A program made the translations under genes and the position numbers. The notes under the pieces are model-generated. The model was given only the letters and a program-made list of their open reading frames with translations, did no database searches and was not told the DNA's origin. Positions 18,164 through 27,418 of a stretch of DNA of 64,000 bases are shown here, in pieces. The DNA is from Capnocytophaga sp. oral taxon 878. GTDB lineage: Bacteria; Bacteroidota; Bacteroidia; Flavobacteriales; Flavobacteriaceae. The DNA lies in contig NZ_CP027229.1 in assembly GCF_002999135.1 (NCBI RefSeq), forward strand, positions 868,001 to 932,000, given 5' to 3'. Positions within the stretch are counted from its first letter, which is position 1. Each line of letters begins with the position of its first letter.

Positions 18164-18811
18164 ATGAATATAGAAATTTTAGCACCTTATTGCACTACTG
18201 CAAAACAGCAAAAGCTCCTTGAAAAGCTCCGCAAAAAGCTTTCACTCAAAAGTAGTAAAGACCTACAAACTATTTATGAACTCGTGGAGCGTCTGTTTGT
18301 AGGCAAACAATACGAAGGCTTATTAGCTTTCTTGCCTGAAGTACTTGCAGTGCCTTTTGCCAGAAATTTTGACTTATGGTATCCCATAGAACACTCTTTA
18401 GCGCTCATCGCCGAAGTGCCTACCATCACACCAGAACAACGCAAAGCGTGTTTCCTACACTTTAAAAGCGTTACCGATTACAAAGGCTTACCTGATTTTC
18501 AAGATATGTATGATAACTATTTCCAAGATTATTTGGCACTTTACTTTGTAAACAATACTTTGGAATATCTTCAGAAGAGTATAGCAGAGAAAGAAACTTC
18601 TTATGAATTTTCATATCGTATATACTTAATCACAGCTGCTTCACTTGTAAAACTTATCAATGAAGAAGTAGATTACAAAACACTTGAATTTCCCGATGAG
18701 GATCGCCAACCTTCTTATAACAGCAGGGAAGAGCTCCAAGACTATATGAATACCCTTATAACAGAACAACTCACTGCCTTGCAGGATAAGAAATTTGTAA
18801 AGTATTATTAA
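18164..18811 (+). CDS. Tandem paralog 1 of 3 (215 aa, unknown family)
   Basis: This is the first of three head-to-tail copies starting MNIEILAPYCTTAKQQKLLE. I do not recognise the family. It is helical, with EGLLAFLPEVLAVPFARNFD and an aromatic middle part (YFQDYLALYFVNNTLEYLQ), and ends LTALQDKKFVKYY. It has no signal peptide or membrane span. Counting by eye, copy 1 and copy 2 differ at only 14 of 215 residues. The position after SMI1-type genes suggests an immunity-like role. Confidence 0.75.
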   Translation: MNIEILAPYCTTAKQQKLLEKLRKKLSLKSSKDLQTIYELVERLFVGKQYEGLLAFLPEVLAVPFARNFDLWYPIEHSLALIAEVPTITPEQRKACFLHFKSVTDYKGLPDFQDMYDNYFQDYLALYFVNNTLEYLQKSIAEKETSYEFSYRIYLITAASLVKLINEEVDYKTLEFPDEDRQPSYNSREELQDYMNTLITEQLTALQDKKFVKYY

Positions 18812-18813
18812 TA

Positions 18814-19461
18814 ATGAATATAGAAATTTTAGCACCTTATTGCACTACTGCAAAACAGCAAAAACTCCTTGAAAAGCTCCGCAAAAAGCTTTCACTCAAA
18901 AGTAGTAAAGACCTACAAACAGTTAATGAACTCGTGGAGCGTCTGTTTGTAAGCAAACAATACGAAGGCTTATTAGCTTTCTTGCCAGAAGTACTTGCAG
19001 TGCCTTTTGCCAGAAATTTTGACTTATGGTATCCCATAGAGCACTCTTTAGCGCTCATTGCTGAAGTGCCTACCATCACCCCAGAACAACGCAAAGCGTG
19101 TTTCCTACACTTTAAAAGCGTTACCGAATATAAAGGATTACCAGATTTTCAAGAGATATATGATTACTATTTCCAAGATTATTTAGCGCTCTGTTTTGTT
19201 AATGATGCTTTGGAATATATTCAGAAAAGTATAGCAGAGAAAGAAACTTCTTATGAATTTTCATATCGTATATACTTAATCACAGCTGCTTCACTTGTAA
19301 AACTTATCAATGAAGAAGTAGATTACAAAACACTTGAATTTCCCAAGGAGGATCGCCAACCTTCTTATAACAGCAGGGAAGAGCTCCAAGACTATATGAA
19401 TACCCTTATAGCAGAACAACTCACTGCCTTGCAAGATAAGAAATTTATAAAGTATTACTAA
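18814..19461 (+). CDS. Tandem paralog 2 of 3 (215 aa)
   Basis: This near-identical copy of the preceding gene starts 2 bases after its stop codon. The differences from copy 1 cluster in the middle (KGLPDFQEIYDYYFQDYLAL) and near residues 45-55. The spacing of two bases recurs before copy 3, so the duplicated unit is exactly one gene plus its TA spacer. Function is unknown. Confidence 0.75.
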   Translation: MNIEILAPYCTTAKQQKLLEKLRKKLSLKSSKDLQTVNELVERLFVSKQYEGLLAFLPEVLAVPFARNFDLWYPIEHSLALIAEVPTITPEQRKACFLHFKSVTEYKGLPDFQEIYDYYFQDYLALCFVNDALEYIQKSIAEKETSYEFSYRIYLITAASLVKLINEEVDYKTLEFPKEDRQPSYNSREELQDYMNTLIAEQLTALQDKKFIKYY

Positions 19462-19463
19462 TA

Positions 19464-20108
19464 ATGAATATAGAAATTTTAACACCTTATTGCACTACTG
19501 CAAAACAGCAAAAACTCCTTGAAAAACTCGGCAAAAAGTTTTCACTCAAAAGTAGTAAAGACCTACAAACTATTTATGAACTTGTAGGATGTCTATTTGT
19601 AAGCAAACAATACGAAGGCTTATTAGCTTTCTTGCCAGAAGTGCTTGCAGTGCCTTTTGCCGAAAATTTTGACCTATGGTATCCTATAGAAAATTCTTTT
19701 TGTTTGATTGCAGCCATACCTACCATATCTCCAGAAGAGCGTAAAGCGTGTTTCTCTCATTTTAAAACTGTAAGCGATTTTAAAAGTACTAAAGGAGCTC
19801 AGGAGGCTTTTGATTACTATTTTCATCGATATTTATCACTCTATTTTGTTAATGAAAATTTAAACGATTTAGAAGAAATAGATGAATATCCTGCCTCTTA
19901 TCAACTTTGGATTCATATAGCAATTATTGCCAGCGCTTCTGCTGTAAAACTCATCAATGAAGAAGTAGATTATAAAACCCTCAACTTCCCCAATTGGATC
20001 TCCAAACCTACTTATAACAGCAGGGAAGAACTCCAAAACTATATGGATACCCTTATAGCTGAACAACTCACCGCCTTGCAGGATAAGAAATTTGTAAAGT
20101 ATTACTAA
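19464..20108 (+). CDS. Tandem paralog 3 of 3 (214 aa), mosaic
   Basis: The third copy is almost identical to the others over the first ~75 and last ~40 residues but clearly different in between (NSFCLIAAIPTISPEERKAC, KSTKGAQEAFDYYFHRY, LNDLEEIDEYPASYQLW). This conserved-ends, variable-middle pattern suggests gene conversion or recombination between copies. It ends 17 bases before the TPR gene. Function is unknown. Confidence 0.75.
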   Translation: MNIEILTPYCTTAKQQKLLEKLGKKFSLKSSKDLQTIYELVGCLFVSKQYEGLLAFLPEVLAVPFAENFDLWYPIENSFCLIAAIPTISPEERKACFSHFKTVSDFKSTKGAQEAFDYYFHRYLSLYFVNENLNDLEEIDEYPASYQLWIHIAIIASASAVKLINEEVDYKTLNFPNWISKPTYNSREELQNYMDTLIAEQLTALQDKKFVKYY

Positions 20109-20125
20109 GAATATCTTTAAAATAA

Positions 20126-21472
20126 ATGTTACCAGAAGAAGAAAACTACGCCGTTAGCAAATTTGAATCAATGCTCAAAGAGAATAATATTCTCTTTTTT
20201 GACGTGGATGAATTTGAAGAAATTGTAGAATATTACGTAGAATATGGGCGTATTAGTAAAGCCAAACGTGCCTTAGAGATTGGATTATCGCAACACCCTG
20301 ATGCGTCTTCACTGAAATTGCTAAATGCTGAGCAACTGGTGTTTGAAGACCGTTTGGAGGAAGCGTCAGAAATTCTCAATGAATTGCTCGTGCTTGAACC
20401 TATGAATGCCGAAGTACACGCACAGCAGGCTAATCTGTATTCTAAAATGAATAAACATCATCGTGCTATTGAGTTGTTGCAATATGCCCTCACTCTTACT
20501 GATGATGTATCTAATATTTATGCCTTAATAGCAATGGAATACCTCTATGTAGAGGATTATACCAATGCTAAAAACTATTTTATCAAATGTTTAGAACAAG
20601 ACCCTCAGGACTATACAGCGCTACAACAGTTAGTATTCTGTTATGAAGTTTTAGGCGATGTACAAGAGGCTACTTCTTTCTTAAATCATTACTTGGATCA
20701 AAATCCTTATTGTGAAGTTGCTTGGTATTATCTCGGCAGACTCTATTTGGCTATTGGTGATTACAAAAATGCTTTGCGCTGTTTTGACTTTGCCATTATT
20801 AGCGATGATACTTTTACTGGGGCTTACTTTGAAAAAGCACGTGTACTTGAAATGTTAGAAGATTATGAAAAGGCTATAGAAAACTATAAAATCACTCTTA
20901 CTTTGGATGACCCTTCGGCTTTGGCTTACTTACACATAGGGCGTTGCCATGAGAAGATGCACAATGATGAAAAGGCTGAAGAATACTACTTTAAAGCTAC
21001 CCATGAAGACCCTCAGCTAGATAGAGCGTGGATTACTTTAGCTGATTTCTACTATTTTAGGCGCAATTATGAAAAGGCTTTAAAATATATACAAAAAGTG
21101 CTTACTTTTGAACCTAATGAGCCTTATTATTGGCGACGTTATGCCGAACTGAATTACTATCATTTTCAAAACTTAGAAGAAGCAGAATATGGCTACAGAA
21201 AGGCTGTACAGAATGATGATTATTCATACACAACCCTTATTGAATGGATTGACCTAATGTTACTTACTGAAAAGTATAAGGAAGCCCTACCTATCATAGC
21301 TGAAGTAGTACAAATATACCCACACGAACTAGAGAATTATTTTCGTATTGCCTTTGCCTATTATGGTATAGGTGATACCGAAAGTGCTGAGCACTATTAT
21401 GCTTTGGGAGTAAAACATACTCCTGAATGGCAAGTGTTTTTTGAAAATAAGTTTAACTTTAAAATGCAATAA
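20126..21472 (+). CDS. Tetratricopeptide repeat protein
   Basis: This 448-residue cytoplasmic protein is made almost entirely of TPR-type helix pairs from residue ~30 to the end, e.g. AEVHAQQANLYSKMNKHHRA, VAWYYLGRLYLAIGDYKNAL and ALAYLHIGRCHEKMHNDEKA. No signal peptide or enzyme domain is present, so it is a scaffold for unknown partners. It is followed after 4 bases by a flippase gene, which suggests one transcript and perhaps a link to envelope polysaccharide. Confidence 0.85.
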   Translation: MLPEEENYAVSKFESMLKENNILFFDVDEFEEIVEYYVEYGRISKAKRALEIGLSQHPDASSLKLLNAEQLVFEDRLEEASEILNELLVLEPMNAEVHAQQANLYSKMNKHHRAIELLQYALTLTDDVSNIYALIAMEYLYVEDYTNAKNYFIKCLEQDPQDYTALQQLVFCYEVLGDVQEATSFLNHYLDQNPYCEVAWYYLGRLYLAIGDYKNALRCFDFAIISDDTFTGAYFEKARVLEMLEDYEKAIENYKITLTLDDPSALAYLHIGRCHEKMHNDEKAEEYYFKATHEDPQLDRAWITLADFYYFRRNYEKALKYIQKVLTFEPNEPYYWRRYAELNYYHFQNLEEAEYGYRKAVQNDDYSYTTLIEWIDLMLLTEKYKEALPIIAEVVQIYPHELENYFRIAFAYYGIGDTESAEHYYALGVKHTPEWQVFFENKFNFKMQ

Positions 21473-21476
21473 ATAT

Positions 21477-22934
21477 ATGGGAATAGTGCTCCGTCAATCG
21501 TTTAAAAATGTGATTGCTACCTATTTGGGCTTTGCCATAGGGGCACTGAATACCCTTTTCCTATTTACCTATTTCCTCTCAAAAAGTGAATATGGATTGG
21601 TGAGTTATGTAACTTCGACGGCCACCATATTATCGCCTGTTATTGCTTTTGGGGTACACAACACTCTTATACGTTATTATACTGCTTATCAGGACAAAAA
21701 AGAGCAAGCTAGGTTTAGCTTAATGCTCTGCTTTTTGCCCTTATTGGTTATTATACCTGCTACCCTTGTAGGGGTAAGTTGTTATGAAGAAATAGCCCAA
21801 TGGCTTTCGGCAAAGAATACAGAAGTACGCCCTTATGTATTGCTTATCTTCCTTACCTCGGTAGTGATGGCCTATTTTGAAATAGCTTATGCGTGGGCCA
21901 GAGTACAGCTAAAAACTGTTTGGGGTAATTTTTTAAAAGAAGTATTTCATAGGGTAGGGGTGATGCTCCTTCTGTTGGCTGTTTATTTGCAGTGTATTAA
22001 CTTTGAGCAGTTGATGTGGGGAGTATTTTGGGTATATGCATTGCGTATGCTCTTGATGTTTGTTTCTGCTTTTTATGTACACAGACCGCAACTGGCGTGG
22101 GGACTTCCTACTAATAAGAAAGATGTTTTTTTGTATAGTTTGTTTGTGATTTTATCGGGGTCGGTAGCTTCGGTGTTAATGGATATTGATAAGTTTATGC
22201 TCAACCAGTACTTGCCTATTGGTGAGATTGCGGTGTATAATGTGGCTATTTTTACGGCTACGGTAATTGCGATTCCTTACCGAAGTATGTACCAAATAGT
22301 GAGTCCGATGACGGCACAGTTTATGAACCAAAACAAGAGCGAAGAGCTTTCTGACTTATACAAACGCAGTACAATTAATACTTATTTTGTGAGTATGGTT
22401 ATCTGTGTGCTTATTATTGTAAATGCGCAGCAGTATTATGCTTTATTGCCGAATAAGGACTACAATATGGGGCTTATGGTGCTAATTATTGTATCGGTAG
22501 TAAAGTTATCGGATGCTTTGGTGGGTTTTAGCAATGCTGTGTTACTCAATTCGCCTTACTATCGTACGGTGCTGTTTTTGGGTGTTTTTTTGGTTATAGG
22601 GACTGTTTTGATGAATATGTGGCTTATTCCTCTTTACGGGATTAATGGGGCTGGATTTGCTACTCTTTTGGCTTTTACTTCATACAACCTACTGAAGTCG
22701 GGGTTTGTGTACCACAAATACGGCTTACAGCCTTTTTATAAGGAAACATTACGGACTACCCTCTTTGGCATTGTGAGCATAGGGGGCTTCTTCTTTTGGG
22801 ACTTTTCATTTCACCCTCTTGTAAATATTGGCTTAAAATCATTACTTGTAGTGGGAGTGAGTGTTTTTTTTCTTCTTAAATTAAATCTTTCGGAAGAGCT
22901 TATAAAGCTAATTCGTAGATTTGGCAAAGGGTAA
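21477..22934 (+). CDS. Polysaccharide flippase, Wzx/oligosaccharide-exporter type
   Basis: The 485-residue integral membrane protein has about 12-14 hydrophobic spans. The N-terminal part (LRQSFKNVIATYLGFAIGAL, FLFTYFLSKSEYGLVSYV) is the polysaccharide-synthesis domain that moves lipid-linked sugars across the inner membrane. SGSVASVLMDIDKFMLNQYL is also typical of Wzx. The frame is open further upstream but would overlap the TPR gene, so ATG 21477 is chosen. No other polysaccharide genes are adjacent, so the substrate is unknown. Confidence 0.8.
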   Translation: MGIVLRQSFKNVIATYLGFAIGALNTLFLFTYFLSKSEYGLVSYVTSTATILSPVIAFGVHNTLIRYYTAYQDKKEQARFSLMLCFLPLLVIIPATLVGVSCYEEIAQWLSAKNTEVRPYVLLIFLTSVVMAYFEIAYAWARVQLKTVWGNFLKEVFHRVGVMLLLLAVYLQCINFEQLMWGVFWVYALRMLLMFVSAFYVHRPQLAWGLPTNKKDVFLYSLFVILSGSVASVLMDIDKFMLNQYLPIGEIAVYNVAIFTATVIAIPYRSMYQIVSPMTAQFMNQNKSEELSDLYKRSTINTYFVSMVICVLIIVNAQQYYALLPNKDYNMGLMVLIIVSVVKLSDALVGFSNAVLLNSPYYRTVLFLGVFLVIGTVLMNMWLIPLYGINGAGFATLLAFTSYNLLKSGFVYHKYGLQPFYKETLRTTLFGIVSIGGFFFWDFSFHPLVNIGLKSLLVVGVSVFFLLKLNLSEELIKLIRRFGKG

Positions 22935-23035
22935 AGGTATTTATCCTTTACTGTATACTCAGCTATTTCAGCTTGACAAATATTCTTCGTTTATAGCTCG
23001 CGACATACTCAGCTGCGCCTGCTCGCTGACTATCC

Positions 23036-23079
23036 TTCGTTTATAGTTCGTTTATCCTTCGTTATTCGTTCGTTCAGCC
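23036..23079 (+). repeat. 11-bp tandem array, copy B (type 2)
   Basis: Four contiguous units TTCGTTTATAG, TTCGTTTATCC, TTCGTTATTCG, TTCGTTCAGCC. A half copy, CTTCGTTTATAGCTCG, lies at ~22985 and the word ACTCAGCT occurs twice nearby (~22960 and ~23007). Gap 22935-23214 holds this repeat and the next promoter only. Confidence 0.9.
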
Positions 23080-23161
23080 TTTATATGATTTTAACTCATT
23101 GTTGGGTGTTAATAAGGAGTGATTTGCGGAAATAAAGGATTAAAATTTATCATTTTTTTAT

Positions 23162-23191
23162 TTGGTAATTATTTATTATTTTGTAGTTTTG
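23162..23191 (+). promoter_or_regulatory. Promoter of the 175-aa gene
   Basis: TTG (23162-23164), 19 bases, TAGTTTTG (23184-23191). The spacer holds GTAATTATTTATTATTTTG, similar to the spacers of gldF, pcrA and rlmD. Confidence 0.7.
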
Positions 23192-23214
23192 TGCGGTGAA
23201 CTAACTATAAGAAA

Positions 23215-23742
23215 ATGACTCCAAAAGAGATAAAAGCAATTGTTTATTATATTCAAGGGTTACAAGCCCTTTGGAAAGAAGGTTATAATGCTGAAAAAGT
23301 CGCCCTTTACAACTATCAATTTAGCTTAAGAGCAGGAATGGATATGCCTGATGGCTTGTTTGATATCATCGAAATGTTGAAGATGTGGGACGATAATTGG
23401 ATGTATGGGGCAGTTCCTCTTGCTGAAAAAGAAGCCGCTGCAATTATTCAAGAGGAATTAAATATTGATATATACCACCCAGAGAAAGATATTATAGCCT
23501 GGGTTACTAATGAGTTCATTAGTCAGCTAAAAGATGAGTGTTCCTCGAATAAAATTGTTGCTGAAGCACTTGAAAATGCCGAAGAACTCATCACCTATGA
23601 TGAATATCTTGTAGCCCTTCAAAATGTATTAAACGAATTACTCACTCATCACATTCGTATTCCAGCTCATATTTTAGCTATTATTGATGTAGTGGAAGAC
23701 CCTCATATTCAGAGATTGCAGACTTCGTTATGGAGAGTGTAA
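23215..23742 (+). CDS. Hypothetical protein (175 aa)
   Basis: I do not recognise a family. The protein is acidic and helical, starting MTPKEIKAIVYYIQGLQALW, with no signal or membrane segment. It has a well-formed promoter and its own transcript, and the next gene has a separate promoter. It may be a small accessory or immunity-like protein, but nothing in the sequence decides this. Confidence 0.7.
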   Translation: MTPKEIKAIVYYIQGLQALWKEGYNAEKVALYNYQFSLRAGMDMPDGLFDIIEMLKMWDDNWMYGAVPLAEKEAAAIIQEELNIDIYHPEKDIIAWVTNEFISQLKDECSSNKIVAEALENAEELITYDEYLVALQNVLNELLTHHIRIPAHILAIIDVVEDPHIQRLQTSLWRV

Positions 23743-23769
23743 TTTGTCAATAAAAATTATTGATTTTCT

Positions 23770-23800
23770 TTGGTAGGTTACATTTTTTTACATACCTTTG
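23770..23800 (+). promoter_or_regulatory. Promoter of the DASS transporter
   Basis: TTG (23770-23772), 20 bases, TACCTTTG (23793-23800). The leader to the ATG is ~49 bases. Confidence 0.7.
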
Positions 23801-23848
23801 TCGGTGTTATTTTGATTTGTAACTTAATTTTAATCTTACCAAAATATT

Positions 23849-25330
23849 ATGCAGAAAGAATTAGAAAATATAATGACTAATCACTTTGAAAAAAAGTATC
23901 TTATTGCTTTGATTTGTATAGTGATTATAACCGCTGTAATATGGAATCTTCCTACTGAGGCTTTCCATATTAAAGGATTGACAGTGGTTCAGCAGCGTAT
24001 TATCGCTATCTTTGTATTTGCTACCCTTATGTGGGTAACTGAGGCAATCCCTTCATGGGCTACTTCATTGGGTATTATTACGATGATGTGTCTAACGGTT
24101 TCTAACCACAGTCTGTTTTTCTTTAAGGGAGAAGAGAATGAAGTATTTGGGAAGCTGTTGAGTAGTGAACAGATTATGGCAACCTTTGCTAACCCTGTGA
24201 TCATACTCTTTTTAGGAGGTTTCTTCCTAGCTATAGCTGCTACGAAATCGGGTTTGGACGTGTTGCTTGCTAAGAGTTTGATACGTCCGTTTGGGCGTAA
24301 GAGTGAGAATGTGTTGTTAGGCTTTTTGCTTATTACAGGGGTTTTCTCGATGTTTGTGAGCAATACTGCTACAGCAGCAATGATGCTTACCTTCTTGACA
24401 CCTGTTTTTGCTGCTTTGCCTGCTAATGGTAAAGGACGTATAGCACTGACGATGAGTATACCAATTGCAGCTAACTTAGGGGGTATGGCAACCCCTATCG
24501 GTACACCTCCTAATGCTATTGCCCTACAAGCTCTTAACGACCCTAAAGGACTAAATATGGGAATTGATTTTGGGGAATGGATGGCGTTTATGTTCCCATT
24601 GGTGCTTTTATTGCTTTTCATTTCGTGGCGACTTATATTGAAGTTTTTCCCTTTTACCCAAAAGACTATCAACTTACATATTTTGGGAAAAGTGCATCAT
24701 GGATGGCGTATGTGGGTAGTAAGTGGTACTTTTGTCATTACTATTCTGTTGTGGTTAATTCCGAGTGAATTAACGGGTATTGATGCTAATACTGTTGCCT
24801 TAATACCTATGGGGATTTTTGCTGCAACAGGTGTAATTACAGCTAAAGACTTACAATCAATTGACTGGAGTGTTATTTGGATGGTAGCTGGAGGTTTTGC
24901 ATTAGGATTGGGCATTAATGGTTCGGGCTTAGCCAAATTAGCTATTGGTACCATACCATTTGGATCATGGTCGCCTATTATAGTATTGATTGCTTCAGGA
25001 TTGATCTGTTATCTTCTTAGTAACTTTATTTCCAACACTGCAGCTGCAGCTTTATTAATTCCTATTTTGGTAGCTATTTGCCATGGAATGCAAGAACAAA
25101 ATAGATTGGATGAGATAGGGGGTACTTCCACAATACTTATTGGGATAGCTTTGGCAGCATCATCAGCTATGTGTTTGCCTATATCAACTCCGCCTAATGC
25201 AATTGCGTACTCTACAGGTTTAGTAAAACAAAATGATATGCTAAAAATAGGACTTATTGTAGGTATCATCAGTATGATAATAGGCTATCTTACCTTATTT
25301 TTAGTAGGTGAAATGCATTTGTTAGGATAA
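23849..25330 (+). CDS. DASS-family (SLC13-like) sodium:anion symporter
   Basis: The 493-residue inner-membrane transporter probably moves di- or tricarboxylates or sulfate with Na+. The family's two pseudo-symmetric motif pairs are present: FVSNTATAAMM with PIGTPPNAIALQ in the first half, and FISNTAAAALL with ISTPPNAIAYS in the second. About 12 hydrophobic spans are visible. An internal ATG eight codons in is an alternative start. It is transcribed alone. The substrate cannot be told from the motifs. Confidence 0.88.
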   Translation: MQKELENIMTNHFEKKYLIALICIVIITAVIWNLPTEAFHIKGLTVVQQRIIAIFVFATLMWVTEAIPSWATSLGIITMMCLTVSNHSLFFFKGEENEVFGKLLSSEQIMATFANPVIILFLGGFFLAIAATKSGLDVLLAKSLIRPFGRKSENVLLGFLLITGVFSMFVSNTATAAMMLTFLTPVFAALPANGKGRIALTMSIPIAANLGGMATPIGTPPNAIALQALNDPKGLNMGIDFGEWMAFMFPLVLLLLFISWRLILKFFPFTQKTINLHILGKVHHGWRMWVVSGTFVITILLWLIPSELTGIDANTVALIPMGIFAATGVITAKDLQSIDWSVIWMVAGGFALGLGINGSGLAKLAIGTIPFGSWSPIIVLIASGLICYLLSNFISNTAAAALLIPILVAICHGMQEQNRLDEIGGTSTILIGIALAASSAMCLPISTPPNAIAYSTGLVKQNDMLKIGLIVGIISMIIGYLTLFLVGEMHLLG

Positions 25331-25381
25331 TATGAAAAGCATCATTATCTTACTTGTATATATATATTAGATAAATAAATT

Positions 25382-25735
25382 ATGAATTACGATAATTTTT
25401 TTCTTCCTGCAGAAAATTTTGAGGAAAGCAAGCGGTTTTTTGCAGAAGTCTTAAAATTGAAAATCAAGTTTGATTTTTCAGAAATAGGAATGATAGCTTT
25501 CAGTGTGGGAGATGAAGAACCTGCCATTATTTTGAAAGATAAAAAGAAATTCCCTAACACGAAACCAACTATTTGGCTAGAAGTGGATGATGTAAAACAA
25601 ATATATGATGAGTTACAAGGAAAGGGGGTATCGTTTTTGAGTCCACCGTTTCCTATCAGAACAGGGTGGGCAATTGAGTTTTTAGACCCATCGGGAAATG
25701 TATTAGGTTTTACAGATTACAAAGCAGAAAAATAA
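25382..25735 (+). CDS. VOC (glyoxalase/bleomycin-resistance) family protein
   Basis: The 117-residue single VOC domain starts with NYDNFFLPAENFEESKRFF, continues with IWLEVDDVKQIYDELQGKG and ends AIEFLDPSGNVLGFTDY. The Glu in WAIEFLDPSGN is the usual C-terminal metal ligand. The first His ligand of classical glyoxalases is not obvious, so the chemistry is open. It is followed by 149-aa and SDR genes on the same strand. Confidence 0.8.
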   Translation: MNYDNFFLPAENFEESKRFFAEVLKLKIKFDFSEIGMIAFSVGDEEPAIILKDKKKFPNTKPTIWLEVDDVKQIYDELQGKGVSFLSPPFPIRTGWAIEFLDPSGNVLGFTDYKAEK

Positions 25736-25758
25736 AATCCCTGTAGAAATAATAAATT

Positions 25759-26208
25759 ATGGCACTTTGGCAATATACATTCACTATCATACCTCAGCAG
25801 TATATATTGAAAGATATATCTAATGAAGGGTTTGAAGATCAATTATTTTGGGAGTATGCTAATATTCATAAAGAAGACTTTATGCAAGTGAACTCTTTTC
25901 TGCCAAAGACTAAATCTTGGAGTGAGTATTTAGATATATATGGCAATATTGATTCTAATTGTTTGGAAGTATTTTTTGATAGAGAAAATAGGGTTACTTC
26001 AGTTTCTTTGAGAATAGATTTTAGGAGTGATTATAATAAAATACTTTACCAGTTATTATCTATTTTAGATGAAAAAGACTATACTTTATTGGATGAAAAG
26101 TTACAACCCGTTAGTTTAATAAATAATAAATGTTTGGAAGTAATTATAAAACAATCTACTCAATACGAAAAGTATAATAAATTAGCATACCTTACCAATG
26201 AGAAGTAA
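25759..26208 (+). CDS. Hypothetical protein (149 aa)
   Basis: No family is recognised. It is a soluble alpha/beta protein beginning MALWQYTFTIIPQQYILKDI, with NCLEVFFDRENRVTSVSLRI in the middle. The layout resembles small immunity-type orphan proteins in the neighbouring clusters. It sits 23 bases after the VOC gene and 14 bases before the SDR gene, so all three may share a transcript. Confidence 0.65.
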   Translation: MALWQYTFTIIPQQYILKDISNEGFEDQLFWEYANIHKEDFMQVNSFLPKTKSWSEYLDIYGNIDSNCLEVFFDRENRVTSVSLRIDFRSDYNKILYQLLSILDEKDYTLLDEKLQPVSLINNKCLEVIIKQSTQYEKYNKLAYLTNEK

Positions 26209-26222
26209 GGAAGAATTAAAAA

Positions 26223-26903
26223 ATGAAGAACATTATCATAACAGGTACCAGCAGAGGTATAGGCTTTGAACTGGTACAACAGTTGGCTGCGGAAGGGCAT
26301 AATATTTTAGCCCTTTCGCGGCATACTGCTTTTATAGAGGCGCTTAATTTGCCTAATGTACACTCTCTCAGTTTTGATATTACTCTTGAGGCTGATAGAG
26401 AGGCTGTAGCTCATTTTATAAAAGAACAATGGGAACGAGTGGATATACTCATTCACAATGCTGGGAAACTTATCAACAAACCATTTGAAGCGCTTACAGA
26501 AACTGACTTTTTAGAAGTATATAAGGTAAATGTGTTTGGGGTAGCACAACTGACCCAGAAAGTATTGCCTTTTATGAAGAAAGGTTCGCACGTGGTAAGC
26601 ATCAGTAGTATGGGAGGCATACAAGGGAGTTTGAAGTTTGGAGGATTGGCAGCTTACAGCTCATCCAAAGGCGCCTTAATTACCCTATCGGAACTTTTGG
26701 CAGAAGAGTATAAAGAGAGAGGTATTATTTTCAATACTTTAGCCTTAGGAGCTGTACAGACAGAAATGCTTGCAGAAGCCTTTCCAGACTATAAAGCTAA
26801 TATTAGCGCACAGCAAATGGCAGAGTATATTGCTAATTTTGCCCTAAATGGTAGTGCTGTATTTAATGGGAAGGTATTACAAGTGGCAAATACTACTCCT
26901 TAA
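26223..26903 (+). CDS. Short-chain dehydrogenase/reductase
   Basis: A 226-residue classical SDR. The cofactor loop is TGTSRGIGFEL (~7-17), the NAG motif is HNAG, and the catalytic Ser and Tyr-Lys are in SISSMGG and YSSSKGAL. The fold should use NAD(P)H on an unknown small substrate. It is slightly shorter than average because the C-terminal substrate loop is reduced. Confidence 0.88.
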   Translation: MKNIIITGTSRGIGFELVQQLAAEGHNILALSRHTAFIEALNLPNVHSLSFDITLEADREAVAHFIKEQWERVDILIHNAGKLINKPFEALTETDFLEVYKVNVFGVAQLTQKVLPFMKKGSHVVSISSMGGIQGSLKFGGLAAYSSSKGALITLSELLAEEYKERGIIFNTLALGAVQTEMLAEAFPDYKANISAQQMAEYIANFALNGSAVFNGKVLQVANTTP

Positions 26904-26954
26904 AAAAATTAGTTTTAAGAAACAAAAAGGACTGCTATAAAACATCAGACTTAT

Positions 26955-27407
26955 ATGAAACAAATATTTACAAGTCTCTTGCTGCTTTTACTGCTTTACA
27001 GTTGTAAAAATAAGGTAGAAGAGAAGCAGAAAACAACTATAAAAGAGCCCATTACAACAACAATACCAAATAAAAATCCCATACCTTACAAAGACTTTTT
27101 AAAATTGAATTACGAGGATTTTGTGAGCTATTATGAAGACAAACTTCAAGAAGACAGTGGTTATTGTCCTAAAAATGAAATTACTTTTATTATGAATGAT
27201 GCATACGATGGATTCATTAATGAATTTAGAGTGGAGCTGTACAACTGCTTTACTGAAAAAGAAACTAAAGAACGTGATATTCTTATTAAAGAAGTGACTT
27301 GGGATATTGATCATTTAGACAAAAAACTGACTATATGGTATCATAGAGAGCAAAAACACTGGGTACCTATACAACATTTACTTTACTCCAAAGACACTAA
27401 TTTTTAA
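26955..27407 (+). CDS. Putative lipoprotein (150 aa)
   Basis: The protein starts with a lipoprotein signal, MKQIFTSLLLLLLLYSCKNK, with Cys17 after the hydrophobic core. The mature part is charged and has no family I recognise. It should be anchored in the inner or outer membrane. It lies 11 bases before the YciI-like gene. Confidence 0.75.
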   Translation: MKQIFTSLLLLLLLYSCKNKVEEKQKTTIKEPITTTIPNKNPIPYKDFLKLNYEDFVSYYEDKLQEDSGYCPKNEITFIMNDAYDGFINEFRVELYNCFTEKETKERDILIKEVTWDIDHLDKKLTIWYHREQKHWVPIQHLLYSKDTNF

Positions 27408-27418
27408 ATCACTGAGTT

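Larger units (their letters stand above)
18164..20108 (+). repeat. Three direct repeats of ~650 bp, one gene each
   Basis: Units start at 18164, 18814 and 19464. Units 1 and 2 are nearly identical in nucleotide sequence over their whole length. Unit 3 matches at both ends only. Confidence 0.9.

Noticed and set aside
23989..24672. 227-codon minus-strand frame inside the DASS transporter gene
   Set aside because: It lies wholly antisense to a protein with clear family motifs, has no promoter, and its composition is that of a reversed membrane protein.
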